Assembly: GCF_041956535.1 (NCBI RefSeq)
Contig: NW_027192229.1
Location: forward strand, 42,848-106,847
Direction of reading: 5' to 3'
Length of the DNA stretch: 64,000 nucleotides
Source: Calcarisporiella thermophila CBS 279.70
Lineage: Eukaryota > Calcarisporiellomycota
The notes under the pieces are model-generated. The model was not told where the DNA came from. It searched no databases and was given only the letters and a program-made list of their open reading frames with translations. The position numbers were made by a program, and so were the translations under genes. Position 1 is the stretch's first letter, and every line of letters starts with the position of its first letter. Of this stretch, positions 11,151-21,900 are shown one piece after another.

Positions 11151-13620
11151 ATGAAGAATCTACTATATCCATCTCCTTACCTCGCTGAACAGCTTCGCTT
11201 GAAATATTTTGACCTTACTGGTCATTTTCTCGTTAGTGAAGGATTGGTCTCAAAGCCTGCCAACACGATGGCCACAACAGATACATCGGCGAACTTCTTC
11301 AGAGGCTTCCGCTCTTTGGGCGTTGGCCAGTTCCGCAAGATTACGCTGTGGACTCTCCAGGATTTATTCTTTCTACTGTTTATCGCTAAAATTAAAAGTG
11401 ATATTTCCAAAAATCCTGAACATAAGTTCCAGTCCCATAGTGAGCTTCCTTATAGTAAGTTTTTAACTTTAATTTTAGCTTCTGTCAATAACCTTAATGC
11501 CTAAATTTAAAACGCTTCTTTCGTTTTTAGATGGTGGTCACGAGGCATCAGATATAAAAGAATATCTACGACGCCTGGTCAAAAACATATTTTTGCCTGA
11601 ATATGCTATCGACAGTACTGATAAGGATCTTGCGGATAATGCAAATTCTATCATTGAAGATGCGTTTTCCTCACAAAGCGTGGGTAAACTCGTCAAAATT
11701 ATGCTGGAAGCTGTGCAACTTATTGCAGCAGCGTTTGCCCGATGGGAATGCGCCAAGACCCTTGTGCCGATTGACGTATCCCCTGATGCCAGAGAACCGA
11801 GCTTGGTCAACTTTGTAATTAGCGAAGAAGTCAATCGAATTATTTTTGCTTGGCGGTACCCACTTGAAGGTGACCTCCTTGCTGCCGTTTCGCAAATGCT
11901 ACAAATTGCTCGAGATGAATCTCGTCAACTTCATCCAGTCGAGTACATCTTCCTTCACCTGGCGTATCAACAGCTAGCCAACGGAGAATTACCTAAGGAC
12001 ACCCAGACTCGTTTCTTGGGCACCTCCGGATTCCGTCGAGATACCCAAACCTATATGTCGTTGACCGATCCTGGTGATGGTCACATCTTCGGAACTTCTC
12101 GTTATAATGAATGGATGCGAGGAGCTATTGTTCACGTGGGTATGATATTGAACACATTTATTCATAGCATGGCTCAGGTTTTATTAACATTTAACATTTC
12201 ACAATTACTTGGCAGAACATTTGGAACGCCCCAACCATTTTCCCCGTGAAATGATTGAATCCTACCGTATTTCCTCAATCCTCGATTTCGCCAGAACCCG
12301 CCTTCATGTTGGTTCAAATGCTCCTATCACGGTGAATTTGTTATTCTGATATGATTTCAATTATCCAATCCCGACTTATGCATTTTCCACAATTTCAATA
12401 GTATTTTGTTGGACGCATGCTGAAAGATTATGGCAAGTTTGATCTAGACTTTATCAAAGTAGTTAACACGACATCTGCTGCTGCAACGGTAAATAGAATT
12501 GATCCGAGAGATCAAAATTCCCATTTATTGATTCGGTTATTTTGCGTCCATTTAGAGTGCATTTCAACTAGGAGCTGCAGAGTGCAAAGTTGCTATGGAC
12601 GGTTTGACAACCTCTCAAATGGTCCGATACATGAAGGGCTTATCAGGGCATACCCTTCGCAATTGCAAGCAGTATCTTTCCGCCGCGTTCAACCTCAACA
12701 CTCCTCTTGTGGACGATTTGCCTCCTTATACGGCTGAAGATCCGAAAATCTATACAAACCAAAGAGAGATTGGTTTGCGTGGCATTGAATTGGCAGCCAT
12801 GAGTGGATTCGATAAGGTAACCTGGGATGGTGCTAGCGATTCATATCCTAGCAAATGTGTTATGGAGCAACTTGGGTTCCAGGACGCTCTTGAACTCGTC
12901 CATCGCGCTCATGAACAAGGATTGGTTACCTATTTTTCCGCTGGATTCAAGTTCCACAATATTGAACTGGTGGTATATACTGGTGTTGACGGGGTTGGCA
13001 TCGGGGGAGCTCAGATCTTACGTTTCATGGACCACCAGACAGGCATGCACGGCCCTTATCTCGACGAAAATATCCCAGAAATCCTGCGTTATCGTGATGA
13101 CGCCGCTGCTACTATTCGTGGCCGTGGTGTGCATATACTCACCCGGTTAGATCGCATGTACTTTGAGGGCTCTATCACTGAACAACAGAACAGTCTTCGC
13201 CTGGATCTTTACGATGCTCTCTACAACGTAGATGAAACTAAAATTGAAGAGCTTCTTAATCAACTTGAATCTGTCGCACGTATGCCGGACGACGGTGAGA
13301 CCCCATACAACGCATATGCCAAGCGACTTGTCCAAAGCGAAAAGCCGCTCCTTTCGAATTACCTAGACCAATCTGAGTGGCAGTCTTGGATTGAAAAGTT
13401 GACCAAATTAATAGGGTGGGGTAATGAGGCCGAAATTGTGGAAGAATACATGGGAGAGACCTGGATGCATCTCCGCAAGAAGTACCGGCATACTTTACAT
13501 AGGGTAAGTTTAGAATTAACTAGCTGAAGAAAAATAAATTCCAATCTAATCATTAATATCTCTTTAACATCTCTACTTTAGCGTCGGTCTTTCCTCTTTA
13601 AAGCAAAGATCTCATCCTAA
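11151..13620 (+). CDS. conserved-looking 700-residue protein with putative TIM-barrel C-terminus
   Basis: Six exons: 11151-11454, 11531-12139, 12216-12331, 12402-12488, 12556-13503 and 13582-13620. All junctions keep phase, and the fourth and fifth exons join as TSAAAT/SAFQLGAAE. I do not recognise the family with confidence. The N-terminal half is largely helical. The C-terminal half contains ELAAMSGFDKVTWDG, then an A-H-E-Q-G-L turn, SAGFKFHNIELV and TGVDGVGIGGA. This order resembles the end of the (5-formylfuran-3-yl)methyl phosphate synthase (MfnB) barrel, where A-H-x-x-G-L, an A-G-S-L/I-K strand and G-x-D-x-V-G-V-R-G occur in the same order. A phosphate-binding barrel is therefore an inference, not an identification. 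No signal peptide or membrane segment is evident. Confidence 0.75.
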
Positions 13621-15930
13621 GTATATATGGATAATGGAAATTTCACTGATTGTCATTTGATATTTTGTTATTTTGATACTCTCTTGTCGCTTATATTTTA
13701 TATTTACGTTCAATGTATATCTATGAATAAATTTCAAAGAATTATTATATCTACTTAATTAATGGTTCAAGTTCAAAACAGTGAGCAGTTTTCCTCCCTA
13801 CAAAGAGTGTGGAGCCACACTCAGCATTGCAAAAATACTCTTTGGTTATAAAAGCTAATTTCTATTCTCATGCCACTATTAGCCTGCACAAATTGGAGAT
13901 TTTAAGCTAGATCAGAAACACTGAATCTAGAAGTTGATAATTCAAAATTTCAGGGATGTCTACAGTTGTATCGCTAAAATTTCAAGCAACATAATATCGA
14001 GCTACACAATATTCAATACTTGGGGTTGTTTGTTTCAAAAAGAATTAGTTGCGATTAAGAATATCAGAGTTCGATTTTGGTATAACCTACTCGTTACTTA
14101 TGTCTGCAGTTAGCATTTAAGCAGCCTTGTGCATCGCTATATACACATCGTACACTTCTTATAGGATTGAAATTCATATTAGACCAACCAACAGCATCGT
14201 CACATGTTTCACAGGAAGAGTAATTATCATTGGTATAAAGAATAGACAATATGAATTTAATAATAAAAATAGAAGATTGGTGAGAAATTTCCAAGCTAAT
14301 TATGTTTTAAAAATGATTCAATAAGTGTGATTTCAAAGATCGAACTTCATCGATGCACCTTTTGAGAAAGGTTACAATAAAAACAAACTAAATAATAGCA
14401 ATGTCACACCAAATAGACAATGAAGAACCTCGTCTCATATATTGTGTAGATGAGCTGTTCCTCAGGATAACTAATAACGAATTCCTTCTACATGTTCGCA
14501 CTGAAAAATAAATTCTCATTACTTTATTTATCGATAAAAGGAAGATTTTAATATAATTTTCATCATCTTCACACATAGAGGACTGTAATCGTAAGAGAAA
14601 CACCTGGTATATAATAGAAGTTCGGGAGCAACGTTTGTTGTTCTAAAAGGAAATGGATTAACTATGCTAATGAACGACTATCACTCGCCAAGACTTTCTC
14701 CTTTTTTAAATGCTGTTGCAAACTTCGCTATCCTATTATAAAATTTTAGGAGATTCAAATGTGGATAAAGTTGTCGTTGTCAAAACTAATTAGCTTATAA
14801 GGACTCAAAAATAAATCCTAAAGGCGAGTATTTTGGTAGGTATTGGGTTTAATTTATACAATTATTAAACATTGAAGTAACTATTAGTTGTTGTAAGTAT
14901 TTTTGTAATTATATAAGTAGATTTTAGAGTTGACTGGAAAATAAATAAAACGCTTATAGAAGAAGGGCAAGTATTGAAAGTAGTTTTTTTGGGAAAACAA
15001 TAACCAGCGACAGCAAATTCATTGCGCTAAAAATGTGAGGTGGATGGATATTCACAGAGTTATTAGCTCCCGAAAATATCTATAATAAAGTAGATCCAGA
15101 TAAAAGACCAATTAGATTTCATAATTTTTTTATAATTCCATCTAATTCTTTGTGGAATTTCCCAAATGGATATCCTAGATTTTTCGTATAATAAGACTTA
15201 CTTAGCTAATGTCCACACGGAAAACCTATTTTAGGAAATATACAAGAGTCACAAACAATTCCATTGAATTTCTGGCGCAGATACAGGGTTATTATATAAT
15301 AAACAAATGATGATAATGAGACGCTTTTTGTCTAATTTCTAACCATGAAGGTTGTAGAGATAAAAGATAACGTGAAATATAGTTCGCAATAGAATATATG
15401 TAGATTGATATAATAGGTATTCATGGTGATTGCTTCTTTACCTGTATTCAACAATATATTATACTATGCAAATAAATCGCACAATCACTGAATTAAATAT
15501 GCCTAATATCTATTTTACTCTAATCCTCCTTTTACAAGAATAAAAGTCTTTTGCTTATAATTAAATAGAGGCATTAGAGCAATAGCTTTAATACCAAGTA
15601 TTAGTAGAGATAAATAATCTGGCCCGTCTATAAATATTAAGTAATAGATAAATTGATCTGAAACGGAAAATACTCCTTGGCTCTCGAATTTCAAAATAGA
15701 AGCTGGATTTCAAAGCTTTGCAGAAATTTGGCATTCTTCTGTAATACGTTCTTCGATCCAGACTAGGAATTAATAAGCTGGGGTGAATTTGGACCTCCGA
15801 TAGTAACCATATCTATGAGGAAGCAGTATCGTGCTCCTTATATTTAATAGCCTAATCTTGCAAATGTCGCCAGAAAATTTGCATATAATACCTGTTTATT
15901 CTGTAGTGAGCATTATTTATTTGTATCAAT
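13621..15930. other. gene-poor AT-rich region, about 2.3 kb
   Basis: The longest gap in the window. It is strongly AT-rich with only short frames (for example 14094-14324, 14388-14603) that lack any family feature. No terminal repeats or transposase fragments were found by eye. Confidence 0.5.
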
Positions 15931-16734
15931 ATGCAACCTATTTCTCTCATCCAAGGACGCATCGCTCTTTCATTTCACCTTGTTTCTGGTGAAGTGGTTA
16001 AGAATGTCTTGCAGCAGCTTGGTTACGATGTTGAGGTGCAGACAGCCTCGCACGAAGAGATGTTCGAACGACAGAGAAGTGGCGACATTGATATACTCAT
16101 TGGCTGGTTAGAGGGATCTCATGGAAAGTACCTGGACGCGTATAGAAATGAGTCAATAGTTCTTCCTGGACCCGTGTACCAGCCCTATTGCATATGGGGC
16201 GTGCCTGAATATGTTCCTGAAGAGGCTGTTCAATCCGTGTCAGATTTGCTGAAGCCCGAGGTTGCCGAGAAAATGGCTAAATGCATTCAAGGAATCAATC
16301 CTGGGGCGGGCATTTCGCGTTTCTCGCAAGAAATAATCAAGGATTATGGATTGGATCACCTGGGTTATTTTTTCCAGCCTGGGACTGAGGAACAATGCTT
16401 CGGAGCCCTTGAAAATGCTTACTTGACAAAACAATGGCTGGTCATTCCTCTATGGCATCCTCAATTCCTTCATCAAACCTATAAAATTCGACCTTTGAAA
16501 GAACACAAGCGATTGCTGCGCGGAGTGGACCAGGCTCAGATAATCATTCACAAATCTGCGGCTCACAAATTCTCGCAAAAGGCCATTGATGTATTAAGTC
16601 GTATTCAAATCAGCAACCAAGGTGTTACCTATATGGATTATCTTTACAACCGAAAAGGATTGTCTGTACCTCAGGCAGCTCAGAAATGGATAAGTGAAAA
16701 TCAAGAATTGTATAATTCATGGTTTCAGGCATAA
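15931..16734 (+). CDS. OpuAC-like (glycine betaine/choline) solute-binding protein, bacterial type
   Basis: This is one uninterrupted 267-residue frame. It matches the periplasmic substrate-binding component of bacterial glycine-betaine/proline-betaine ABC importers (OpuAC/ProX, type II periplasmic binding fold). Visible features are LGYDVEVQT, the DIDILIGWLEG strip, the hinge-proximal PYCIWGVPEYV, GINPGAG, WLVIPLWHPQF and the helix at the C-terminal end. Tryptophans and tyrosines in these blocks correspond to the aromatic cage that holds the quaternary amine. There is no N-terminal signal peptide or lipobox, so unlike bacterial forms it should stay in the cytosol. No permease or ATPase gene lies nearby. 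Lack of introns and a bacterial family both suggest horizontal acquisition. Its role could be amine sensing or sequestration; this is speculation. Confidence 0.85.
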   Translation: MQPISLIQGRIALSFHLVSGEVVKNVLQQLGYDVEVQTASHEEMFERQRSGDIDILIGWLEGSHGKYLDAYRNESIVLPGPVYQPYCIWGVPEYVPEEAVQSVSDLLKPEVAEKMAKCIQGINPGAGISRFSQEIIKDYGLDHLGYFFQPGTEEQCFGALENAYLTKQWLVIPLWHPQFLHQTYKIRPLKEHKRLLRGVDQAQIIIHKSAAHKFSQKAIDVLSRIQISNQGVTYMDYLYNRKGLSVPQAAQKWISENQELYNSWFQA

Positions 16735-17071
16735 ATCAACATTTAATGACATATTGAACTTTTAAACCTCAGGTTTTGTATCTCATGATGTATTACATTA
16801 AATATCGAATATTTAAAAAAAAAAATAAAAGACAATCTATCCATCCTTAGAAAAACATTTCGGTCATATTGCCAGCAATTGGCATTATGTTCTAGTATGC
16901 GAAAATCGCATACAGTAATTTAATATTTTCAAGCTTTCTCCATCACCTTACTTTTAAACAGGCTGACGTCCACATAGGCACAACTATTGCAAACTAGTTA
17001 GTTTCCTTGGGATCATAGATCTCAATGGATCACATTATTTTAATAGCAGTTTGTTAAATATATACAGAGGT
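16735..17071. other. convergent 3' spacer
   Basis: AT-rich sequence between the ends of the OpuAC-like gene and the Ser/Thr-rich gene. It contains an A-run near 16815. Nothing else is seen. Confidence 0.5.
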
Positions 17072-17944
17072 TTATCTTACTAATGGAGTAAGAGTGGGAC
17101 GATAATAATAGAGTTTTGTTGAGGGGCAATCTATGATAGAACTACCAGTATTTACTATCGTGGTGCGACATACAACGCTGCATTCTTGCGTCGTAGAGGG
17201 TTGTGGCAAGAAGATAATATATTCTAGATTATCCGGACAACCTGCCATATATGTGAACTGGCCACTAATGACAGGGCAGACAGGGTATGTTGAGGATGAG
17301 ATTGAGAATAGTGTTGTGGTTTGCGTTGGCTTTAGTGTTGGAGTTAGTATCGGCGTTATTGCTGTTGGTGAAGGTGAACTAATTGAGGTTTCTAATAAGA
17401 TGGCTGTTAATGGAGTCGAGATCGATGATTCTGAGGTTGTTTGCTGCAAACATGTAGTGACAGCATCGTTGCACTCGTCACACACTACGGGTTCGGCAGG
17501 TTCGGATGGCAAAGCTGTGTCTGGTGTAGTGTTAGAAGTCGTGCCTCGGGTAAGACTGGAAGTTGTGTTAAGAGTATTTATGGATGCCGTTTCAGAGATT
17601 GAGAGTCGATTTTGCGGTTTTCCATCATTGATGATCTGATTCAAGCTTCCGCTGTGCTTACCACTATTTATATCATCAAAATGATGATTCTTATTCAAAG
17701 AGTATTCATAATCAATCCTTATTTCTGGATCCACTAATCTAGTGCCGCTTACCTCTCCAATCTGTTGGCTTCCGCCTACAATATTGCTAAGACCAATGCT
17801 AATGCCCCGAGGAGAAATAATGGGCTTTAAGATTGAACAATTTGCAAGAGCAATGAGATAAGGAATAACTATAATAACGCAAGCGTTTCTCATAATAACG
17901 ACTCTTAAAAATTCAAAATCAAACTTTTGTTGTGTTGCCGTCAT
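17072..17944 (-). CDS. putative secreted Ser/Thr-rich protein
   Basis: A 290-residue single frame. The first ATG is at 17944, but the ATG at 17893 gives a cleaner signal peptide (MRNACVIIVIPYLIALANC) and may be the real start. The mature part is rich in Ser, Thr and Pro, especially over roughly residues 110-230, as in O-mannosylated fungal wall or secreted proteins. It has two small cysteine groups: VVCDECND with a following C, and later YPVCP, AGCPDN, ECSVVC and DCPS. I recognise no domain. The frame stops just after a GTAAGA string, so a further 3' exon is possible. Function is unknown. Confidence 0.55.
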   Translation of the reverse strand: MTATQQKFDFEFLRVVIMRNACVIIVIPYLIALANCSILKPIISPRGISIGLSNIVGGSQQIGEVSGTRLVDPEIRIDYEYSLNKNHHFDDINSGKHSGSLNQIINDGKPQNRLSISETASINTLNTTSSLTRGTTSNTTPDTALPSEPAEPVVCDECNDAVTTCLQQTTSESSISTPLTAILLETSISSPSPTAITPILTPTLKPTQTTTLFSISSSTYPVCPVISGQFTYMAGCPDNLEYIIFLPQPSTTQECSVVCRTTIVNTGSSIIDCPSTKLYYYRPTLTPLVR

Positions 17945-18974
17945 CCAAGAATTTTTATATCCCTGCGACTGTTTAGAATTGGCAAATTTAAAAAATGACC
18001 CTCCATGGAATAATGCTTGTTTGGCACAAAATTTAATTGTCCCAAATAAATCATTAATGTAAAAATATATATATGGGAAATTGTTATTTTATCTATATGT
18101 TGAGTAACGTATAGTTTTATAATACATACATCAATAACTTTAAATTTAAAATATATTCATTGATTTTAATATAATTCTTTTATTGCAACGGGGGAGTCGA
18201 AAATTGAGGCATGGGGTCATGTTGAAATGGATTATTACTTGGGTCTATAGATGGAATTCGGGGATCCTGAAGTCTATTTCTGAATACTTCCCCCATGTAC
18301 AAATCAGAAATGACTACCACAATGATGTCCATAACATCACGAAATTGTATAGATTATTTCTAGGAAAATAGTTGGATAATTAGTTTACATATGTACGATG
18401 TTACATAGACTGGATTTTTTTTTAACATTGCATTCAATTCGGGTGATTCAAATTTCATATCTATCAATCGCACTCGTTTTCAATCTCCAAAATATATAAC
18501 CTCTTCTTACGATCCCAATGAATTTGGACACTTGTTTTCTTGAAGTTTATTTCACAAAATATGGGAAGAATTAGCTATTTTCAATAGAGGTCCATTCTCT
18601 CTATAGAATTATCATATGTCAGATGCTTGATATTTGGTTTGCTAACTGCGCAGAAGACTCCTGAGAATTTGCTAATAGTAATTTTCAATATAATTTTAGA
18701 CACTTTTATTCATCCTTCTGCTTTCTCATCCTAAATCCTCTAGCATGTGGCCTTGACACATGAGCACACATACACAAAAACTCGATAATCAAATATATAA
18801 GAGTAGGAAATAAAAAAAACTCTACGAAACCACACCACAAAAAAATAAAAAATAAAAATCAAACTTGTACTTTTCTTGTAATAAAAATAGGATTTTACGA
18901 ATTCCACAAACCTTGACTCATCAATAAATCTTGGGAAACTTATGGTCAAAGAGTTCGCAAGTATCTCCACATGC
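17945..18974. other. intergenic region
   Basis: AT-rich. The right part is the 3' flank of RPB1. Frames at 18183-18371 and 18740-19006 have no supporting features. Confidence 0.5.
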
Positions 18975-21900
18975 TTATTTCTTTTGAGTCGAATTAGGAC
19001 CACCATAGGACGGGCTCATTGGACGATAAGATGGGCTGGTGGGACTGTAGGAGGGCGAAGTAGGGGAGTAGGAAGGATTTGCAGGAGAGTAGGATGGACT
19101 GGTTGGGGAGTATGAAGGGCTGGTGGGAGAATAAGATGGGCTTGTGGGCGAATAGGAAGGGCTAGTGGGGCTGTAAGAAGGACTTGTTGGTGAATAAGAC
19201 GGGCTCGTGGGTGAGTACGATGGGCTCGTCGGTGAATATGTAGGGCTCGTCGGCGAGTAGGATGGACTCGTGGGCGAGTATTTTGGTGATGTGGGTGAGT
19301 ATTTAGGAGAAGTTGGTGAGTAGGAAGGACTCGTTGGGGAATATGACGGGCTTGTGGGGGAATAGTTTGGAGATGTGGGAGAGTAATTGGGTGACGTGGG
19401 GGAGTAGGATGGGCTAGTGGGAGAGTATGAAGGGCTTGTGGGAGAGTAAGAGGGACTGGTTGGAGAGTACGATGGACTTGTTGGAGAGTACGACGGGCTC
19501 GTTGGAGAATAGGATGGACTAGTGGGCGAATATGAAGGGCTGGTGGGAGAATAGGAGGGGCTGGTTGGAGAGTAGCCTGGAGATGAGGGGCTGTAAGCAG
19601 GGCTTGCGGCATAACCTGGAGAAGAGGGGGAGTATCCGGGACTCGCGGGAGAATAGCCCGGGCTTGTCGCTCCATATGGGCTCATTCCGCCGCTCCATGG
19701 ACTGGCCGCCCCCACTCCATAACCACCTGTCTCTGCAATGGGTGAGAACATTGCATTCTCCGCCACACCAGGCCTATAGTATTCTGCAAAGTGACCAGGA
19801 GAGCGTGCCTCGTATGGCGTCTGCTGGGGAGTCATCGAGCCGCCCATAGGAGTGTAGCTGCCAGCTCCTACAGTGCCGAGCGTGGCCACATGGGTTGTTG
19901 GTACCACATTTTGAAGCATAACTTCGTCAAGCATCACATCAAAGCTGCCTGTGCCCAATGGAGCCAACTGCCCGAGCATGATGTTCTCAGATACTCCTCG
20001 GCAATCATCCAGCTCTCCTACTGCAGCAGCCTCCAACAAAATCTCAACTGTTTCTTCGAAGGAACATCGCATAAGGGCACCCGTCTCTGCACGGTTGATT
20101 CCGTGACGAGTAATGGCCATCAAGTGCCCATGCATCGTCATCACATCGCAGAGCAAGGCCAAGTGACGGTAATTGACGTAGGATGCATCAAATTCAATAA
20201 CAGCACGCAATTCCTTAAGAAGCGCAGCACGAGTAGCCTCGATGCCAAGCACATCCATAATTTCAAGACAATTGTTTGAGTAGGTTCGGCGATGGTCAAC
20301 ACCCTCTTGGCAAAGGACCTTCTGGAGGTTACTTCCCGTAGTTTCAAGAACCCACTCGTTGACCTTGTCAAAGGTGCCGTCCTCACGACGTACTACTTGG
20401 GACTTTTCAACCATAAATACTCTTTCAATACCCTCAATACCACGCAGTGATATAGAGCTCAACATGTTACTCTCGATACGACGCAAGAATACGTCTTCCT
20501 CTATTCTTCCAGATTCATCCATACCCTCGTCCTATTGTTTGAATGGAGTGCAATTGAAAATAAATAAATAGCGTTTATGTAAACGCAGTTTCAAGCAAAA
20601 AAATACCTTTTCCATGCCATCCTCGTGCATAATACGACATCTAATTACGAGATTCTCCATGTTATCATCACTGCAGATGACGTGCAAATCATTCTTGAAG
20701 TCATCGTTAATGCGGTTAGTTACATCAAGCATGCTCAAGTTTTTATCGATCATCATAGCTCTGTTGAGTATAATACGCAAGAGCCATGGCGAAACATTAT
20801 TTATTACGGCCGGGTTGTCGCTCTATAAAAATCAGCTAATTTCAGAAATCAATCGAGCGAGTAAGCGATGTATCACAAATTACCTCGAGCGCGTAGTAAG
20901 CTTCTGTAAACTCTTTATCCTCTTCGATGATAGTGTTCTCAATGTCAGGATCGTAATAAATCTCAGTTGCTTTAGTAATCTTTTGCAGGGTAGTGTGTTC
21001 GAGTGCGACCTGAACTTCCTTTGCGAGCTCCATATTACGAGCGCGGTCAGGAACAAGATACACAGTCAGGATGGGGGTCTTGATATTCTTTGCCACGTTG
21101 ATAATTTCCTTCAAACGAGGGACACCAAGCGTTACGTTTTTACTCGATACACCAGCATAATGGAAAGTATTAAGCGTCATTTGCGTGGCAGGTTCTCCAA
21201 TGGATTGTGCAGCAATGGTTCCAACCATCTCACCAGGATGCACCATGGCCAAATTGAATCTACTCTCAATCTCACCAAGGATCCATTCAAATGCAGCGGT
21301 GTTCAGGTGGAACTCCTCAATTACTCGCTTAGCAGCAAAAGTTGCGCGAAGCAGTGTCTGGAAGAGGAGGGTTGCGTTTTGCTGAGCACCCAGACTGATC
21401 GGGTCGCTACCGCGAACGACAACTAGGCGTTCCGCGAGATCTCGTACACTAGTAACAATCTGCTGTGGATGGATGTTACAAGGTTTCTTTGGATCAATGT
21501 GGAAAATGGTCTGCGCATTCCAAATCAATCGTTTTAGATTCACAGGCAACCAGCAGTCTGCGTCACCCTTAGGGAAAACGAAATCGCGTAGGAGATTTCG
21601 GTCCTCCTCCAATCGATCAAACTCGGCGTTGAGAAGTGCCTGAGTGTCTGCATCCCCATCAATTTCTGACAGAACTCCAATATCGAGAGTGCCGGGTTTG
21701 AAAGAACGCGAACGATCCATCACATCGACCCGGTATTTCTTCTCAAAGTTTTTATCAGAAAGCTTGAGAGAATCAATGGTCTGTTTCTCAACATGCCCAC
21801 CATCCATTCCATCCTCGCCGTAGCAGAATTGGATGACTTCACCAAGCGAATTGCGCACAGTTCCATCATAGCTGGCCATGACATCTTCCAGGGCTTTTAC

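Noticed and set aside
19016-19675. Long off-frame reading frame across the RPB1 C-terminal repeat
   Set aside because: An artefact of the 21-bp period, which keeps every frame open.
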